Below, in pieces: positions 1 through 12,740 of a DNA stretch of 64,000 nucleotides (positions within the stretch are counted from its first letter, which is position 1; each line of letters starts with the position of its first letter). This DNA comes from Eumeta japonica (Eukaryota; Arthropoda; Insecta; Lepidoptera; Psychidae): contig BGZK01001203.1 of the NCBI GenBank assembly GCA_005406025.1, forward strand, positions 62,001-126,000. Direction: 5' to 3'. The translations under genes were made by a program, and so were the position numbers. Below the pieces are notes generated by a model. It was given only the letters and a program-made list of their open reading frames with translations. It made no database searches and was not told the DNA's origin.

Positions 1-903
1 TACATCTTCTTCAGTCCAGTAACTCTAGTGGTATATTAATATCAATTTACAGATTTCAAGCTTATTTTTCTATAAATTGTTTACCAAATATATTGCAAAT
101 GCTTTAATTTGATTTCATTGCACATTAATTTTTACGATGAAAGAATTGGGTAATGATTCATCAGGATGAAAGGTGATTTGTACAACGCGCGTTTGACCAG
201 CGCGGCCTCTTATGGCCCGATGCACTGTCAAGGTACTCTCGTACCCAAACCAGAGGAACTTTGTAACGTTGCTCAAATATACAACCGCTAATAAAGAATT
301 TTAATATCCTTCTCCATTACCGGGCGTAAAACTGGTTCTTAATCAATTCAAGCTCACGTTAAGACTTAACTCATGACGATCAGCAGAAAGTTCCAATCCT
401 ATCAGATTTAGAGCTACTTCTACCATGTTTTTATGAATGTACTTTTAACAAGAAATCACATTTAAAATTAATGTTGCGTTCCGTGTTCACCCCTTGAGAA
501 TTGTTAGGTAAAAACTGTTGAAAGGAGGACGTGAAGCGCAAAACTAATTTTAATATGACACTTTGTTGAGAATAAGTATAAGGTGATGGAAGAGGCCCTT
601 ATGCAAAAAAGGAAAACTTAAAAAATGCTAAATTAAGGGATATTAATATATCACTATTAGACAACATAACAGACAAAAAACAATACCGATATGGAATAAA
701 TAATATCCGAGTACATCCAGGGTAGGTACATCTTCTTTAGGCGCAACTTCTTTTGGACGGAAGTCAAAGTTCAATTTAATCTATAAGTTGGGTTACACAA
801 TTCGCACATTTTTATTCAAGTTTAGAACTTGAGAAGTGTTGGAAACAAAAGTGACCACTATTCAAAAAAAAACTTCATAGTATTAAATCAATATATGTAT
901 CAA
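1..903. other. AT-rich stretch, no gene seen
   Basis: No reading frame of useful length, RNA gene or recognisable repeat was found here. The only GC-richer patch is about 185-250, and it matches nothing I know. Confidence 0.5.
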
Positions 904-1180
904 TAATTATTTTCTTAATAACTGTTGAGCTGGCAGGTCCGTCCGGGTTGACGTGGTGTTATTTCTTCATTTATCGTATGAAGCGATATTATTATGAATA
1001 ATATTTGTTAATAATAATATTTATAACTAGCTGTCCGACGGCTCCGCCTGGGTGGACATGGAATGAATTCATTCATTTTTTATATCAGGCAATTTCTGTT
1101 TCGATCGTGATCCTAATCTCGTTCTATAACAATTCAATTCTGACATGACTTGTTGATTTTTAATTTAGTTACATTATCTG
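904..1180 (+). repeat. Degenerate dispersed repeat ends (lepidopteran LINE/SINE-like)
   Basis: Two related motifs, near 927-960 (GGCAGGTCCGTCCGGGTTG) and 1026-1062 (CTAGCTGTCCGACGGCTCCG), look like the 'ctagct..cccgcggcttcgcccgcgtgg' end that is scattered through moth and butterfly genomes. The second is followed by a short stretch of GATCxxGAT-like words (about 1100-1135). Similar ends occur near 7143, 27866 and, on the minus strand, 58860. The family name cannot be fixed without a repeat library. Confidence 0.45.
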
Positions 1181-1339
1181 CACGACTACAAACAAAAAAG
1201 AAACTTTTGTACAATTACCCGAACAGCTATATCTACCCATATTTTTTATGTATGTTTAACTGTAATTGCAGTACCTATACGCAAAACGCACCAGCTTACG
1301 GACAGACGTAGAAACCGCATTAAGTAGAGAAGTCAAAAG

Positions 1340-1640
1340 TATTGTTTATTGATTCGCGACAACGAACGGTAGGCGGCGCTCTCGGCACCGCGGAGTATAT
1401 TCCAGTATGCAAACAAACCGAACGCAAAAGAAACACTCTAAGAAATTGTATGCGTATACGGCGCGGCTCGGTGTTATTCTTCTCGCATGTCCCGATCGAC
1501 GCAATAAGGTTACAACAATATAACAGATGTTTAGGATGTTGGATTACCATAACACCATCGCCGGCTCGTGTGATGTCGTTCACCGGATGTGGGAACGAAA
1601 TAGTGCCGGAGCTAGAAAATCATGGTTAGCATTATCGAAA
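1340..1640. other. GC-richer island, unrecognised
   Basis: This island of about 300 bp stands out from AT-rich surroundings. It has overlapping open frames on both strands: 95 codons plus at 1342-1629 and 87 codons minus at 1320-1583. Neither predicted protein resembles a family I recognise, and overlapping frames on both strands are expected in GC-rich DNA. It could be a repeat, a regulatory element or a single exon. Confidence 0.3.
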
Positions 1641-2930
1641 ATGTAGATGTCGCTGCTGAGGATACTATCCGTCGATTTTAGATGTGATCAAATAATAGAT
1701 ATCGTAATTTATTTGGTGGAGATAAAAATTATTAAAATCGTGAAATATATCTCGTTCAGGGCTTTTAGTACATGATTTCAAATATTAAATTAAATTAAAA
1801 CATGTCTCTACACTTATAAAAGTAAATCTAATGTTGTGCAGAATTATTCCTATATAAAACCACCTAAAATAACGAATATATTAAACTTTACACGAGCTGG
1901 TTTTACTTAAAAAATTTCCATGAAACCTATACGTAAACACTTTATTTAATTTGTGTCGATGTCGAAAACTTTAAGTGCCGTATCTGTTTCTAAGATATTC
2001 AGTAGCAAATTCATAATTGTATCAAAATAAAAACTGCTCAATATAGAAGTTTATTCAATGGAACAATTTATTCTATGTGCCCCTAGATGTTTTGTGGCAC
2101 ATTATTAAAAAAAAAACCGTGAGCAGTTATGTGTTCAAATAAGAGTATAATTATACTCTTTTAATATTCTAATTTCTATTCTTGTTTTGATTTCAAAATT
2201 ATACTCTTTTAGCTTGAATAAACAATATTGAGTGTTTATCAGTTTCAGGAAAATCGTGTGTATAAATACGTGTTTATTACGTTTACAACACACGCATTTA
2301 ATTACAATGAACGATTAACTGGTTTAGGCACAACGTGACTGTGCGTTGTGTCGTTATTGTACATCAGAGCTGGAATAATATGTATCATTTGCACACGACT
2401 TGAGTGTATTCAGCTCGTATTAACTTCATAGTGTGTTACATCGACGCGCTCAAGTTCAGTCGCACGCTAAAAATGAAAAAACCCTCCGATCGGTTGATCC
2501 TAACATGCCACAAAAAGCATAATTTTACAAATCAATGACTCATGTTAGAATTTAATAGTCTAGACGAGGGATAGCTTGATAAAAAAAAATGAAACAATAT
2601 ATTCTGTATCACACTAGCTATTAAAAAAATAGTTATTAAAAGAATTAAGCGTATATCTATGAAGTGCCGATCACTTCGAATTTGAATATATTTGTTGTGG
2701 CAACAACAGCAGAATTTAAATTCTAAATTAAGGAATTGCAAAAATGCGCAATAGATTTTACTCAAAAATTGACGCAGAGCATGTCAGACCATACTCATTA
2801 TAGGGTTCCGAAGCCATTATGCACTACAGATGAAAAAATTGGGTTGTTAGACTTTTTCCATGTTTCCTGTACAGAATAGGTAATTATAAGCCCTTTAGTC
2901 GCTTATAAATAGAAAAATAGAAGATGTGTC
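1641..2930. other. AT-rich non-coding stretch with a 20-bp palindrome
   Basis: No gene was recognised. Positions 2141-2160 form a perfect 20-bp palindrome (AAGAGTATAATTATACTCTT), and half of it recurs near 2199-2211. The 2260-2470 patch is somewhat GC-richer and contains a TTCAGTCGCA initiator-like word at about 2455, without a convincing TATA box or splice donor. Confidence 0.4.
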
Positions 2931-3480
2931 AGTTATTCCTATTAAAATATGTAAACTAACGCGCAAATGGGTGTATCTTCATGGCACTTACGTCCTTTTG
3001 TTGAGAAGCGCAATTTTTCGGAGATAACTCAAAAATAGCATATCTGACCTAGTTCAAAATAATTTTAGCTGAATGTATTTATTAAGCGTTAGTTTCGTTA
3101 TTTTTTTCATATTTTGAAACATACGGTTTATAAAATAGAGGGTGGGGGGGACAATTTCTACATTTTTCGAAGCGATTATTTCCGAAATTGTTCACGTAAT
3201 CAGAAAAAGTGCTTAAAAAGTGTTATTTAATAACTGTAGAAATATATGCCATTCGTCGATGTTTGCTGAAAAAATTTTATTCTAAGGAAAACGTTTTTTT
3301 AAGATATATAACGACGAAAGTAAGTATTGCCTTATACAATACACGTACATTCTAAATTTCATCAATTTTCGTCTTGTAATTTTTAAGCAAAATGTCTAAC
3401 ATACGGATGAACGGACGGACAGTCGGACATGACGAAACTATAAGGGTTCCGATTTTGCCATTTTGGCTCAAAACCCTAAA
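2931..3480. repeat. Dispersed repeat ending in 'GGACGGACAGTCGGACATGACGAA' class motif
   Basis: The end near 3405-3475 carries GGACGGACAGTCGGACATG followed by a GGGTTCCGATTTTG word. This combination, a 'gacggac..atgacgaaactat..gggttccg' block, is widely dispersed in lepidopteran introns. A plus-orientation relative occurs at about 17825-17910 (GGGTTCCGTAG..GTCATGTCCGTCCG). The stretch before 3390 is AT-rich and may be the body of the element. Confidence 0.45.
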
Positions 3481-4012
3481 AAATTTCAGAAAAACTGAAC
3501 GATTTGTCAAATCATGTTATAACTTTTGCCTCTCCATTTGTTATTTTGTATATTATATATGATGACAGCTGATTATTTACGTACGAATTATAGTGATATC
3601 TTTGTCAAAGCTAACTCTCGCAACTTAATACCCAAAATTACATGGTCACGATCATTCCAATTTTTTAATTGAACATGGATATTAAACAAACATGATTTAA
3701 TATGTCACTGAAGCTTAAAGAAAGATAATGCTAATTTTCCACAAAAATATCATAAATACGTAATAAAGTAAATACTTGAGTAGCTCTATCCAAGGACAAA
3801 TCCAGCCTTCAAATGGGGGGGTCATATAGTTGAAATTCAATCAACATAGGCACTAATTTGATTATAATAATAAAACATAGATCCAGCCGAAGAGGGTCAT
3901 GGCTCATGGGGTCGTGACCCCCTAGATACGCCTCTGGTTCTGTACGTTGTAATGGTTTATCAATTAAAACTTTTCTTGAACACTAAACAGTCGTAAATGC
4001 TACAAAAAATCC
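3481..4012. other. AT-rich stretch, no gene seen
   Basis: No gene was recognised. A small palindrome, GGGGTCGTGACCCC, lies at about 3908-3921 next to a 'ccctagatacgcctctgg' tail, which is typical of dispersed insect repeats. Confidence 0.4.
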
Positions 4013-4383
4013 GGAGACACGGCAGTGTCTCGCGCCAAGTACACGTTAAACAAATGGCGTGAGACACGCGTCTCTATTCTCCTACCATTTTTATATTACC
4101 ATAGATTCCCCGGACGGTATGTATAAAGTCTTAAAATACATTTTCAAAACATTTTCAATTCTTTTAGACTTAGGCCCACTGTCCACGCAGGCGTCGCTGC
4201 ATAGACGCGTATTTATCCTTATACGCTCGCTAGCTGCTTACGTACAAAACTACCCGACGACGCGAGCGTAGTATTATCGCTCCGTCGCAACACGTAGTTT
4301 TGTACGTAAGCAGCTAACAACGTTCAATGACGAATACGCGTCTATGCAGCGATGCGTGATACCTTCATTTATATCCAAAAGAA
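4013..4383. repeat. Composite fold-back (inverted-repeat) element, MITE-like
   Basis: Two nested inverted repeats occur here. At 4025-4070, GTGTCTCGCGCCA pairs with TGGCGTGAGACAC around a loop. At about 4158-4270 and 4278-4383 two ~105-110 bp arms are near-complementary: GCTGCATAGACGCGTATT and AGCTGCTTACGTACAAAACT in the left arm recur inverted in the right arm. There is no transposase frame. This is typical of a non-autonomous fold-back or palindromic MITE. The parent transposon is unknown. Confidence 0.65.
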
Positions 4384-5715
4384 TAATAAATTTCACATAC
4401 GGTAAAAAAATATTTTTCTCTTTTCAGAATTGTCATATAAACATATTGAAATATACGATTCTAAAAATTTAGAATATTTATTATAATTATAGAACAAGGC
4501 CGACATATATTTAGTTATTCTTCAAAATGCAACAGATTTTGGATTTATTAGATTTATCGGAAGACACTTTCGGTATAGTCCGTTTTTAAGGTCGAAATGA
4601 AAGTTTCCGGTATTCACATGACGCGATCCCAAACCGATAAGATATATATTTTCACAGTGAACTTTCCTGTCGTGCTCTTTCAATGCGCAGTGGGAAGTGA
4701 CAGGAAGGAAATGGGAAATATTAAATAGCCTTATAGTTTTTCATCAAATAATTTCCACGCGTCCTCATGAAACGATGACATCTATGGATTTACCCTCCAA
4801 AAGTGGGCGAAGCTCTCGTATAAGCCGACTCCGAACAGTTTTCCGGTTGATAAAAAGAAAACTTGACAGTTCTGACTATGACTTTTTTTTCCTTATATCG
4901 TAACTATTTATAGTTTATTCTATACTTTTTATCAGGTAGATACAGATCACAAAATATGTGTATCCTTTTTTTGGAGGTATCGAAAATGTTCTAAGTAAAA
5001 AGTCAAATTTGATACAGATATTGGAATATGTGTCTCAATCAACGTCATATTTTGATGGGCAGACAAAAATTATTATTTGGTCTTCTATCTTAAAACCACT
5101 TTCAAGGCAGAAGTTGTAATCCTAATTTTTACATTTTTTGATCTCGTACTCACAAAAGCGTTCGAGATTTCGTAATAAATGCTAGCGGTTATAAATAAGT
5201 ATGAATTGTGATGTACTTTTCAGTTTATGAAAGCTGCCAGTACAAATCTAAATTAGTGAATACTACAATTAAAATAGTATTCAGTACATTTATATTTGAC
5301 AAAGCTATTCATCGAAGAAATACTAGGAATATAGCATAAGTCAGTCCAAAAAAAATGTGAGCCGTCACGAGACGCCTGGCAAATGTGAAACATCGAATTT
5401 ATGCAAATAATATACACTAAAGACAAGATTATGACAGGAACTAAATATAGCATAATGGAAAAATTAAATATGACGAATTTTTTACAGAAAATGATGACTA
5501 TTTATTTAATAAACATTTATCTTCATTAAATACAAAAAATCAATATTAATATCAAGTTGCCACAACTTAATTCATTTCATCTGTGACTTCACTAATAGTT
5601 ATATTCGATGTTTCCTCTGACGGTATTACTGTGACAATTGCTTGTAACAGTAATAATTAATAATTGATTATTAATAATCAAAAATACAATCATATTAATC
5701 AAAATTTAGTAATGT
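4384..5715. other. AT-rich stretch, no gene seen
   Basis: Only short chance frames are present. No repeats, RNA genes or splice-bounded exons were recognised. Confidence 0.4.
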
Positions 5716-6000
<285 letters not shown>

Positions 6001-6325
6001 GGTTTAGCCTGCGCCTATAGATGTTTCATATCAATATAATTAGTTATTGCAACTCGTAGGCGTACAATATGCGGCACAACTATAGACGTATCATTTTAGT
6101 TTTGTGTTTCGTACTATCTATTTTAATATTCTTGATGTAAGTGTCTACACAAACTAATAATATTTCTACTCAACTAAAATATCTAATACGAATTAAAGTA
6201 TCTACCCAACTAGATTACGATACATGTATCCAGAACAGGCCACATACGGAACAATATTTAAAAAGTAATTACAACATTAAAAATGAACCTCCTTGGCTGA
6301 AGAACATAATTAGTTTCATGTAACT
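6001..6325. other. Short AT-rich spacer
   Basis: Nothing recognisable. A 60-codon frame at 6141-6323 ends just before the mariner relic and shows no family resemblance. Confidence 0.35.
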
Positions 6326-6926
6326 ATGAATTGTATTGACATTGTGGCCTCATTTTTAAAATCGCGTGTTTTTATCACCACGGTTTTAATACGTGAAAAT
6401 TTTCGTGCGATGATTTATTACGATTTTCGGCGTGAATTAACTCAAAAACAGTGCATCGATCAATTCACTTCGTCTTTTTGGGATAAAGTACCATCAAAAC
6501 CACTGTGTATCGCTGGTTGAGTGGGTTAAATCGCGGGTAGTCCATGCTCACGGACGAATTTAAAGAAGGCCGCCCTAAATCGGTTATTGTACACAAAATA
6601 TCGATGTATTGCGGGAACTAACAATCCAAGATCGTCATGTTACATATCGCGAGTTAAAGGCGTCCTTGGGTATTAGCATGGCGAGCATACATAAGATAGT
6701 ACACGTAAATTTGGATGTAATAAAAATTATTCGCGTTAGATTCTGCACAACTTGGGCATTGGTAAAAAACATAAACTACGTGATAAACTTTTTTCGAGCC
6801 ACGAAAGCTATTGATGCGTTCAAAATGCACGTTTTGAACATACCTCAATCAGAATGGAAAAAGTTCTATAAAAATTGGTTTCATCCCATGCAAAAGTGCA
6901 TCGATCGCCATGGCGAATATTTTTAA
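6326..6926 (+). mobile_element. Internally deleted mariner element (transposase relic)
   Basis: The conceptual pieces resemble the mariner transposase related to the SETMAR domain. At about 6386-6515 there is an N-terminal helix-turn-helix block (residues FRAMIYYDFRRELTQKQCID). At about 6609-6720 the second DNA-binding block follows (RHVTYRELKASLGISM). At about 6810-6926 comes the extreme C-terminus (KNWFHPMQKCIDRHGEYF) ending at a TAA. The central catalytic DDD domain is missing, and the parts lie in different frames. This is a dead, non-autonomous copy. In the family, the intact enzyme cuts and pastes the element at TA sites. Terminal inverted repeats were not resolved. Confidence 0.75.
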
Positions 6927-7142
6927 AAGTAATAAAACCATATGAAATTATAAATGTTTGTTTCTTTTAGATATTCTGGACACGTTAATAGTAGCCCTCG
7001 TATTTATTGGTATTACTATCTTGTGTTGGGTTTTGAACAATGAAAACAAAATAAACCTCTTTTTCAATTAACAATCCAATTATTGCATCTGAACTGTATT
7101 CAATGATTTTTAACGCTGGTGAATGTCATCAAAACAACTTTA

Positions 7143-7560
7143 TAAATAACTAGATTTAGATCCAGGTCCGCCCGTGTCGACATAAAATGCAAGCCTCCAT
7201 TTTATACATCGCCCCATCGCGAAATCGAAATCCCGAACGCTATCCCATTCTCGATTCTCGAGTCCCGCTTTTGATTCCGACTCTGATCTCCATCTAAGAA
7301 GATTCCGATTCTATTCTCAATCCCGTTTCTGCTTTATATTTTTATCTCAATACTGTTTCTCATTTCGGTTCCGCTTACCCTTTTCATTCTATTTTTTATC
7401 CCACACCCGATTTCGACCTTGGTTTCATTCTCGATTTCGATCCCGGTCTCGGCTTTCAATTACATTTTACGTACTGTGCGTAGTTTCGACTCTGATAGTG
7501 GTCACGGTTATGATTTGGACGAATACGTAGCAAATGCTAGTAGTATCAGCATATAATTTG
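7143..7560 (+). repeat. Dispersed repeat with degenerate CGATCCCG/TTCTCGATTC words
   Basis: It starts with a CTAGATTTAGATCCAGGTCCGC end and continues with about 300 bp of irregular pyrimidine-rich words (TCTCGATTCTCGAGTCCCG, CGATCCCGGTCTCGG and others). The same composition recurs at 9230-9830, 16240-16320, 27900-28040, 46560-46640 and, inverted, at 58695-58860. In Lepidoptera such degenerate GATCCCG-type tracts commonly sit inside LINE- or SINE-derived repeats. No coding potential. Confidence 0.5.
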
Positions 7561-7739
7561 GACTGCATTATAACATTATATAGCTTTCAATGAATATATA
7601 ATCTTTAGGATATTTATTGGCAAAAATATTAAGATGAAGTGAGTTTTTTTTCGAAAGCTTCTCGTTCGCGCAAACAATATATGGCTACTTTCATAATAAC
7701 CGAATCAATGATTTAAGCACGCTATCTGCAAAACATCAA

Positions 7740-8460
7740 ATAACACTATAAAACAAACCCCTTTTTTAACTTCCAGCTAAAAAAACTAAAAAATTTTGAA
7801 AATCGAGAAGATATTGGTTTCACCCCATTTTTTGAAAATCGAGTTTTCATTAGATCTCGATGTTTTGAGGTCCTAGGAAGCCATTTTAACGGTTCTCGCG
7901 ACGTTGTCACTATGTTTGTTTGTGTGTGCGTTTGCGTGTGCGTTCGCGTGTGCGTTTGCGTGTGCGTTCGCGTATACGTGTACATGTGCGTGTGTATGTG
8001 TGTGTGTGTAAACCTCTTATAAATTTCAAACGGCTTGACCGAATTAAACCAAACTTTGGCATTCCAAAAAGTTTCATCTAACTTAGTTTTTTTGAAAATT
8101 TTAACCGATTCGAACAGGTAGATTCCAAGCAATCTCTAATCAAAAACTACGAAAAAAAATGTTTTCAAATAAGGTTTTCTTATAATAATTTTTAAACGGC
8201 CTCGCCGATCGATTCCAAAAACTGATTAGCTCTTAACTTCAAAAAACCACGTCGGTCGTGAAAATTGGATGACCTATTCAAAAAATATAGCAGATTGAAA
8301 ATTAAAAAAAAATACAGTCTCATCAATTCGTTAAAGAAAGAGCATTATCAAATCATTTCAAAAGCATGTTTTAAATATTAACTTACAAATAACTCGCTAA
8401 TTTTTGAAGACTGAGTGTGAAAGTAGCAAAAATTTTCGAGAATAGCGCCTATAAAGTCAA
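7740..8460 (+). repeat. Dispersed repeat containing a (GT/GC)n tract
   Basis: The body includes AAAATCGAGTTTTCATTAGA, GAGGTCCTAGGAAGCCATTT and a (TG/CG)n microsatellite at about 7917-8012. AACCTCTTATAAATTTCAAA follows, then AACGGCCTCGCCGATCGATT. I recognise this order from lepidopteran intergenic DNA. The 8340-8450 tail (AATTTTTGAAGACTGA..GAAAGTAGCAAAAATTTTC) reappears inverted at 31610-31680, so a second copy of the family lies at 31.6-32.06 kb on the other strand. The 128-codon minus frame at 7746-8132 is a by-product of the GT tract. Confidence 0.6.
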
Positions 8461-9229
8461 CTGTTTTAGTGTGTGTAGACGTGAATTTTTGTGTAAAAAT
8501 AAGTGTAGACGCGTATAAGATCGTATAAAAAATTTATTTGTTTTATAGCATCTTTACGTTTTATTGTATTTTTACGTTTTGTTTCAACCTAATTGGTCCG
8601 CTTCGTTTAACGATAACAATCATTTCCTTTCTTATTTTATTTTCTTTTTTGCATTTGTCACAAACTGTAACTACTGCATTTTCCAAGTTTCTACGTCATA
8701 TTTTAAATGCATACTCATTGATAACATATAACTACGGGTATGCACCAAAATGCACTCTGAACTTTTACATCTTTTTTTGTATTCGTTTTATAAGAAAATC
8801 CGAAACGGATGTACATTTTTATTTATTTATTCAAGCTTTTCTTTGTTTTATAGCTAACAGTCAAAACCTAAGAAAATGCAAACACTCGCTCCATCAATAA
8901 GATGATTGTATCTGATAACATGAGCGCTCCGTGCTTTGCCGTCACGTGAAACTGCAGGATCATTTTGAATAGATTTTCTTAAGGAACTTTTAGCTTTTGT
9001 TAAGAACAAAAGTTTTTAACCAAACTCTATACAGATCAAATAATGTACTCTAAAATTATATAAGTATTATAATAGTCGATTAATATTTACAGCCAAACTT
9101 TGTCCGTTTCCTTGTACACCTTTTACAAGCAAACAGATGCAACAATCAACTCCATATTTTGAGTACAAAGTTGATATACGTCATACGTTTGATTAAAACC
9201 TGTTTTCATAGCCTGCTTTGCAGTATTAC
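8461..9229. other. AT-rich stretch, no supported gene
   Basis: A 120-codon plus frame (8538-8900) is very rich in F, I, L and Y and lies in T-rich DNA. It shows no family motif, so I do not call it a gene. Confidence 0.35.
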
Positions 9230-9830
9230 ACGTTCGGAATCAACGCTGTGTCGATAACAATCGGGAACGATATTGCACCCAGGACAACAATGGAAGCTGA
9301 ATCAGTATCGGAATGGAACTAAACTATCTGTTCCGGATCTGAATTGCAATGCCGGGTTGCAATTACGAAATAGAAATCGTCCGGAATACAAATCGAGACT
9401 AGGCTCAGGAACAGGATCGCGCAAGGCCCCTATACCAAGACCTGAACGAGAATCGGAAGTGGGGCTGAAGCTAAGATTGGAACTCCAAATTCAAATTCAA
9501 AATATCTTTACTACATAGGTTATAACACTCGAAATACGTCATAACATTTAAAGAATTTACAGTTTTTTTAATTCTTTTTTAATTACTTCCACTTTTTTCA
9601 ATTATCACCCGTACGTGAGGCAGTTATTCCGGCCTAGGAGCCTAGGTTAAAACCTGAATTGATTTCGATACGGAGACTGTACGACGTATATAGTACGACG
9701 GGATAATAGCCGAGATCGGAAACATAACGCTGTCCGCATCGAGACCGACACCGGAACCGCGATTGTAACCGAGACGCGAACGAAACCGGTATCGCGATCT
9801 AGACTGTAAACGAAATCCAGAACAACACTG
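9230..9830. repeat. Degenerate GATCCCG-type repeat tract, two blocks
   Basis: Blocks 9240-9480 and 9655-9810 consist of irregular GGAATCG/CCGATTC-like words (for example CTGAACGAGAATCGGAAG, CCGACACCGGAACCGC). This is the reverse-complement style of the 7.2-7.5 kb tract, so the orientation is probably minus. Arginine-rich frames across it are composition artefacts. Confidence 0.45.
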
Positions 9831-10949
9831 GGATTTGATTCAAAACAAATTATGAATCTCACCAAAAACGAAGTTCTTGAAAACACGGGAAGATTTATAT
9901 CGAATCCCGTTTTCCACGTCAAAGGTCTAAATAAAGATAGAAAATAATGAAAAATTTTGTAAATTTCTGTTTTTTTTATGCGCAATGCATTTCATATTTG
10001 CTACATTTTTAACCATTTACCTTTCATCGCGTCAAGGGTTACTGCCGTTTGCGGCCGAGTCATATGTGTGTTTGCTTGCTCGTACAGTTGTTTGTTTTGG
10101 AGTACACAATCTACGTTTTGGAGCTTAATTATATTTGCTCTGGAAAATAACGATATAATGTTGATGAGCGCGGACGACCGATCTCATTCGTTTGCGTAAT
10201 TATTTATTAACGTCTCAATTATTATTCGAAGTCGTAAATTAAATGTTTTATTTTATTCGAGATGTGTAAATATTTAAAAACCTTGCTGACGATTTTAAAA
10301 AGTATTTTAACTTCCGAAACCCTTGTTCATTCTCCAAAATATAATTTTAAATTGAGTTTTTCTCTATTATTCTTTTATTTTTAATTGCGAAGTGCTTTGA
10401 ATACATAATAAATTCGTTTTTTTTTTCATTTCAGTACAAGAACTATCTACGTTTTTAATTTTGTTCGCTCTCTGAACAGATCTCGTTGAAAGATCACACT
10501 TATCGAACAATTCATTTCAATTCATACATTCGTAATCAACATTGATTTTTCCTCACCGAAACAATATCTTCTACTGGACTTCGGCTCATCTCCTCGTTGA
10601 CGTACCAAAAAAAAAGCTTCTAACAGAAAACCCACACGCAATCTCGAATTCCCTACAGCGATATAACTGTAAAATGCAATCTCCAACACGAAAACGTTTC
10701 ACGAAACACGTAGCATACCATTTATGCGGTTCATGACCATAACTTTCCCAGATATTGTTTCGTCACATAAAAACCAAAACTATTCGCTCATACAGTTATA
10801 AGCCCCGAGATTTGCCGAAGATTTCGCGCGAATTGCCCCCTCAGCGTTATGAGTTTGTTCGAGTAGTTTCTATTCGGGATTACTTCTTCATAATAATAGG
10901 AGTGTTTAGCGCGCGTAGCGTGTTACTATAATACATTTTCGCCGCTGGT
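9831..10949. other. AT-rich stretch, no gene seen
   Basis: Only short frames (64-73 codons at 9978-10199 and 10542-10736) without recognisable domains. Nothing else noted. Confidence 0.35.
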
Positions 10950-11170
10950 AAAAATACATGGAAAGTATTAACGAAAGTTCTGTTGTTAGTTCGGGCCCGC
11001 CCCTTCCTCGCGCCCGCCGATATGGTAGCTCTCGCCGGCGGCTTTGTCTGCTTGGATGTGGAATAAATTGTTGCGCCTATTGCACCCTACAAGTCTTAGC
11101 AATGCGAGTGCTTTTAGCGTTAAGCAGAACGAAGGGATACCGTTCGCCGGTGTATTGTTTATAAAATGCT
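10950..11170. other. GC-rich island, possible promoter or exon
   Basis: About 200 bp with CpG-rich runs (TTCGGGCCCGCCCCTTCCTC and TCTCGCCGGCGGCTTTG), followed by a TTTATAAAATG TATA-like word at about 11158-11168. It is one of three GC-rich islands within 3.3 kb (with 12.6 and 13.7 kb). No protein family was recognised in its 68-codon frame. Confidence 0.3.
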
Positions 11171-12584
11171 AGGCATCCGCTTCGATGGACTGGCATTGAA
11201 ATTCCGTTATATTTTATTTTTCCTTTAACCGTTTAAATTTGTTAATTCGTTTCAAATTCGATTTTTCTGGTATCTATACATTTACATATTACTGATAATG
11301 TAGCGATTTTCGGTCATATTGCTGTTGCTTAATGATTTTACTGCACTTTTAAATGTCATTGTCGTAACATCTTGTTGTAATTTCTTTTTAAAAGTTCCTT
11401 ATTCCTTTCAATATGTTATCATCTATATGTATGTATAAAAATATATTAATACAATTGTGTTGAAAAGGATTCGAATAAAAGGAAATATAATTTTTTGAAT
11501 CGATTTATACAACTTTTTAAAAATTAAAATACAACAAGGATGCACCTGGGTTAATAAATGAATTAAAGTTTTATTATTACGTTTTTGTTTTTAATAAAAA
11601 AAAATCACCCAAAAATTAAATAGACAATTCATCAAAACGATAACTTTACAGACCAAAAGCTCATCGTGAGCTTCATAATATTAAAAACCACTACATATAC
11701 TTTAATTTATTTCTAGGAAACAATTTTAATGTCGAGTCGTAAATTATTTTTGTTAAAATAAGATAGTTAACCAATCGGCCGACCTAAACGAATTTGCATA
11801 TATAGGATGTGTCTATTTTTCCACACTTTCAAAATAGGCCGCTACATTTGGCACTGGACGCTTTCGATCGTGAGTCAGATATTTCAATTGCCCGCGTAAC
11901 CCTATATTGTACTATCGCTTTCATTTCTTAAGGAGTTAGGAACATCTACAGCCAATAAGTTTGGTATCACTCGTCACCTTTTTCTTTTCATCGACTGTTT
12001 GCATGATATCATTATGCACATCTGCTGCCATGCGTATCAATAACATTATTGTACTAATCGCAATGTTCATGCAACGTAAAATCCATGTTTATCTTTTTCG
12101 TTTAACTTTTAACTACTTTTATTTTTTTTATATATAAAGTTAATATATTCTAAATGTATTCACAAATATTCTATTAAATTGCAATAAATAAAGCACATTA
12201 ACACACTGATATATTAAAGACGTTTTCAAAGATAATATAATAGGCAGATGACCAACAGTGATTATACTATGTTTAGTTATAATAAAACAATTTATCGATA
12301 CAACCTTCTAACCTCTATTAATTAAACATTACTTCCATTCCAAAAATCATTTTACTAAATAAAATAATTCTGTGAGTATTGTTTTATGTGACATTATTGT
12401 GACAAAATTATATATATATATAAATTTTGCATTTTTTATTTTTTGAATAGATTTATTTACATTAATTTATTTATTGAAGAAACATTATATTACATATTAT
12501 CTATATTTTTTCGTAGTTCCATTTACAGTACATAATAATAAATATAAATTTTGAAAAAAAAAATCAGCATTTATTAATTGTGTT
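11171..12584. other. AT-rich stretch, no gene seen
   Basis: Very AT-rich, especially 12100-12560. Nothing recognised. If the minus-strand promoter at 12.6-12.74 kb is real, this would be the beginning of its first intron. Confidence 0.35.
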
Positions 12585-12592
12585 GTACTCAC

Positions 12593-12740
12593 GTGTGTTG
12601 CAAGTGACGGCACGACTTTCAGCTATACGAAACTTCTTCAACGTCGAGTGCGTTTGTAGCCTGCCCGAAGGTGTTGATGAGCTTTGGCGCTAACTCGCTG
12701 GCGGAGTGCACGCCGGCACGGGGCGCGCGGCCTTTTAAAC
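12593..12740 (-). promoter_or_regulatory. Candidate minus-strand core promoter and 5' untranslated exon
   Basis: Read on the minus strand, a TATA-like TTTAAAAGG (12733-12740 region) sits in GC-rich DNA. About 30 bp downstream is the plausible start area (near 12708). A leader of about 115 nt without an ATG then runs to a canonical splice donor, CACAC followed by GTGAGTAC (exon end 12593, donor 12585-12592). This arrangement, with GC-rich leader, strong donor and AT-rich DNA beyond, is what an insect first exon looks like. The downstream coding exons were not identified in the window. Confidence 0.4.

Noticed and set aside
7746..8132. 128-codon minus frame rich in T and H
   Set aside because: It runs through a GT/GC microsatellite in a dispersed repeat; no domain.
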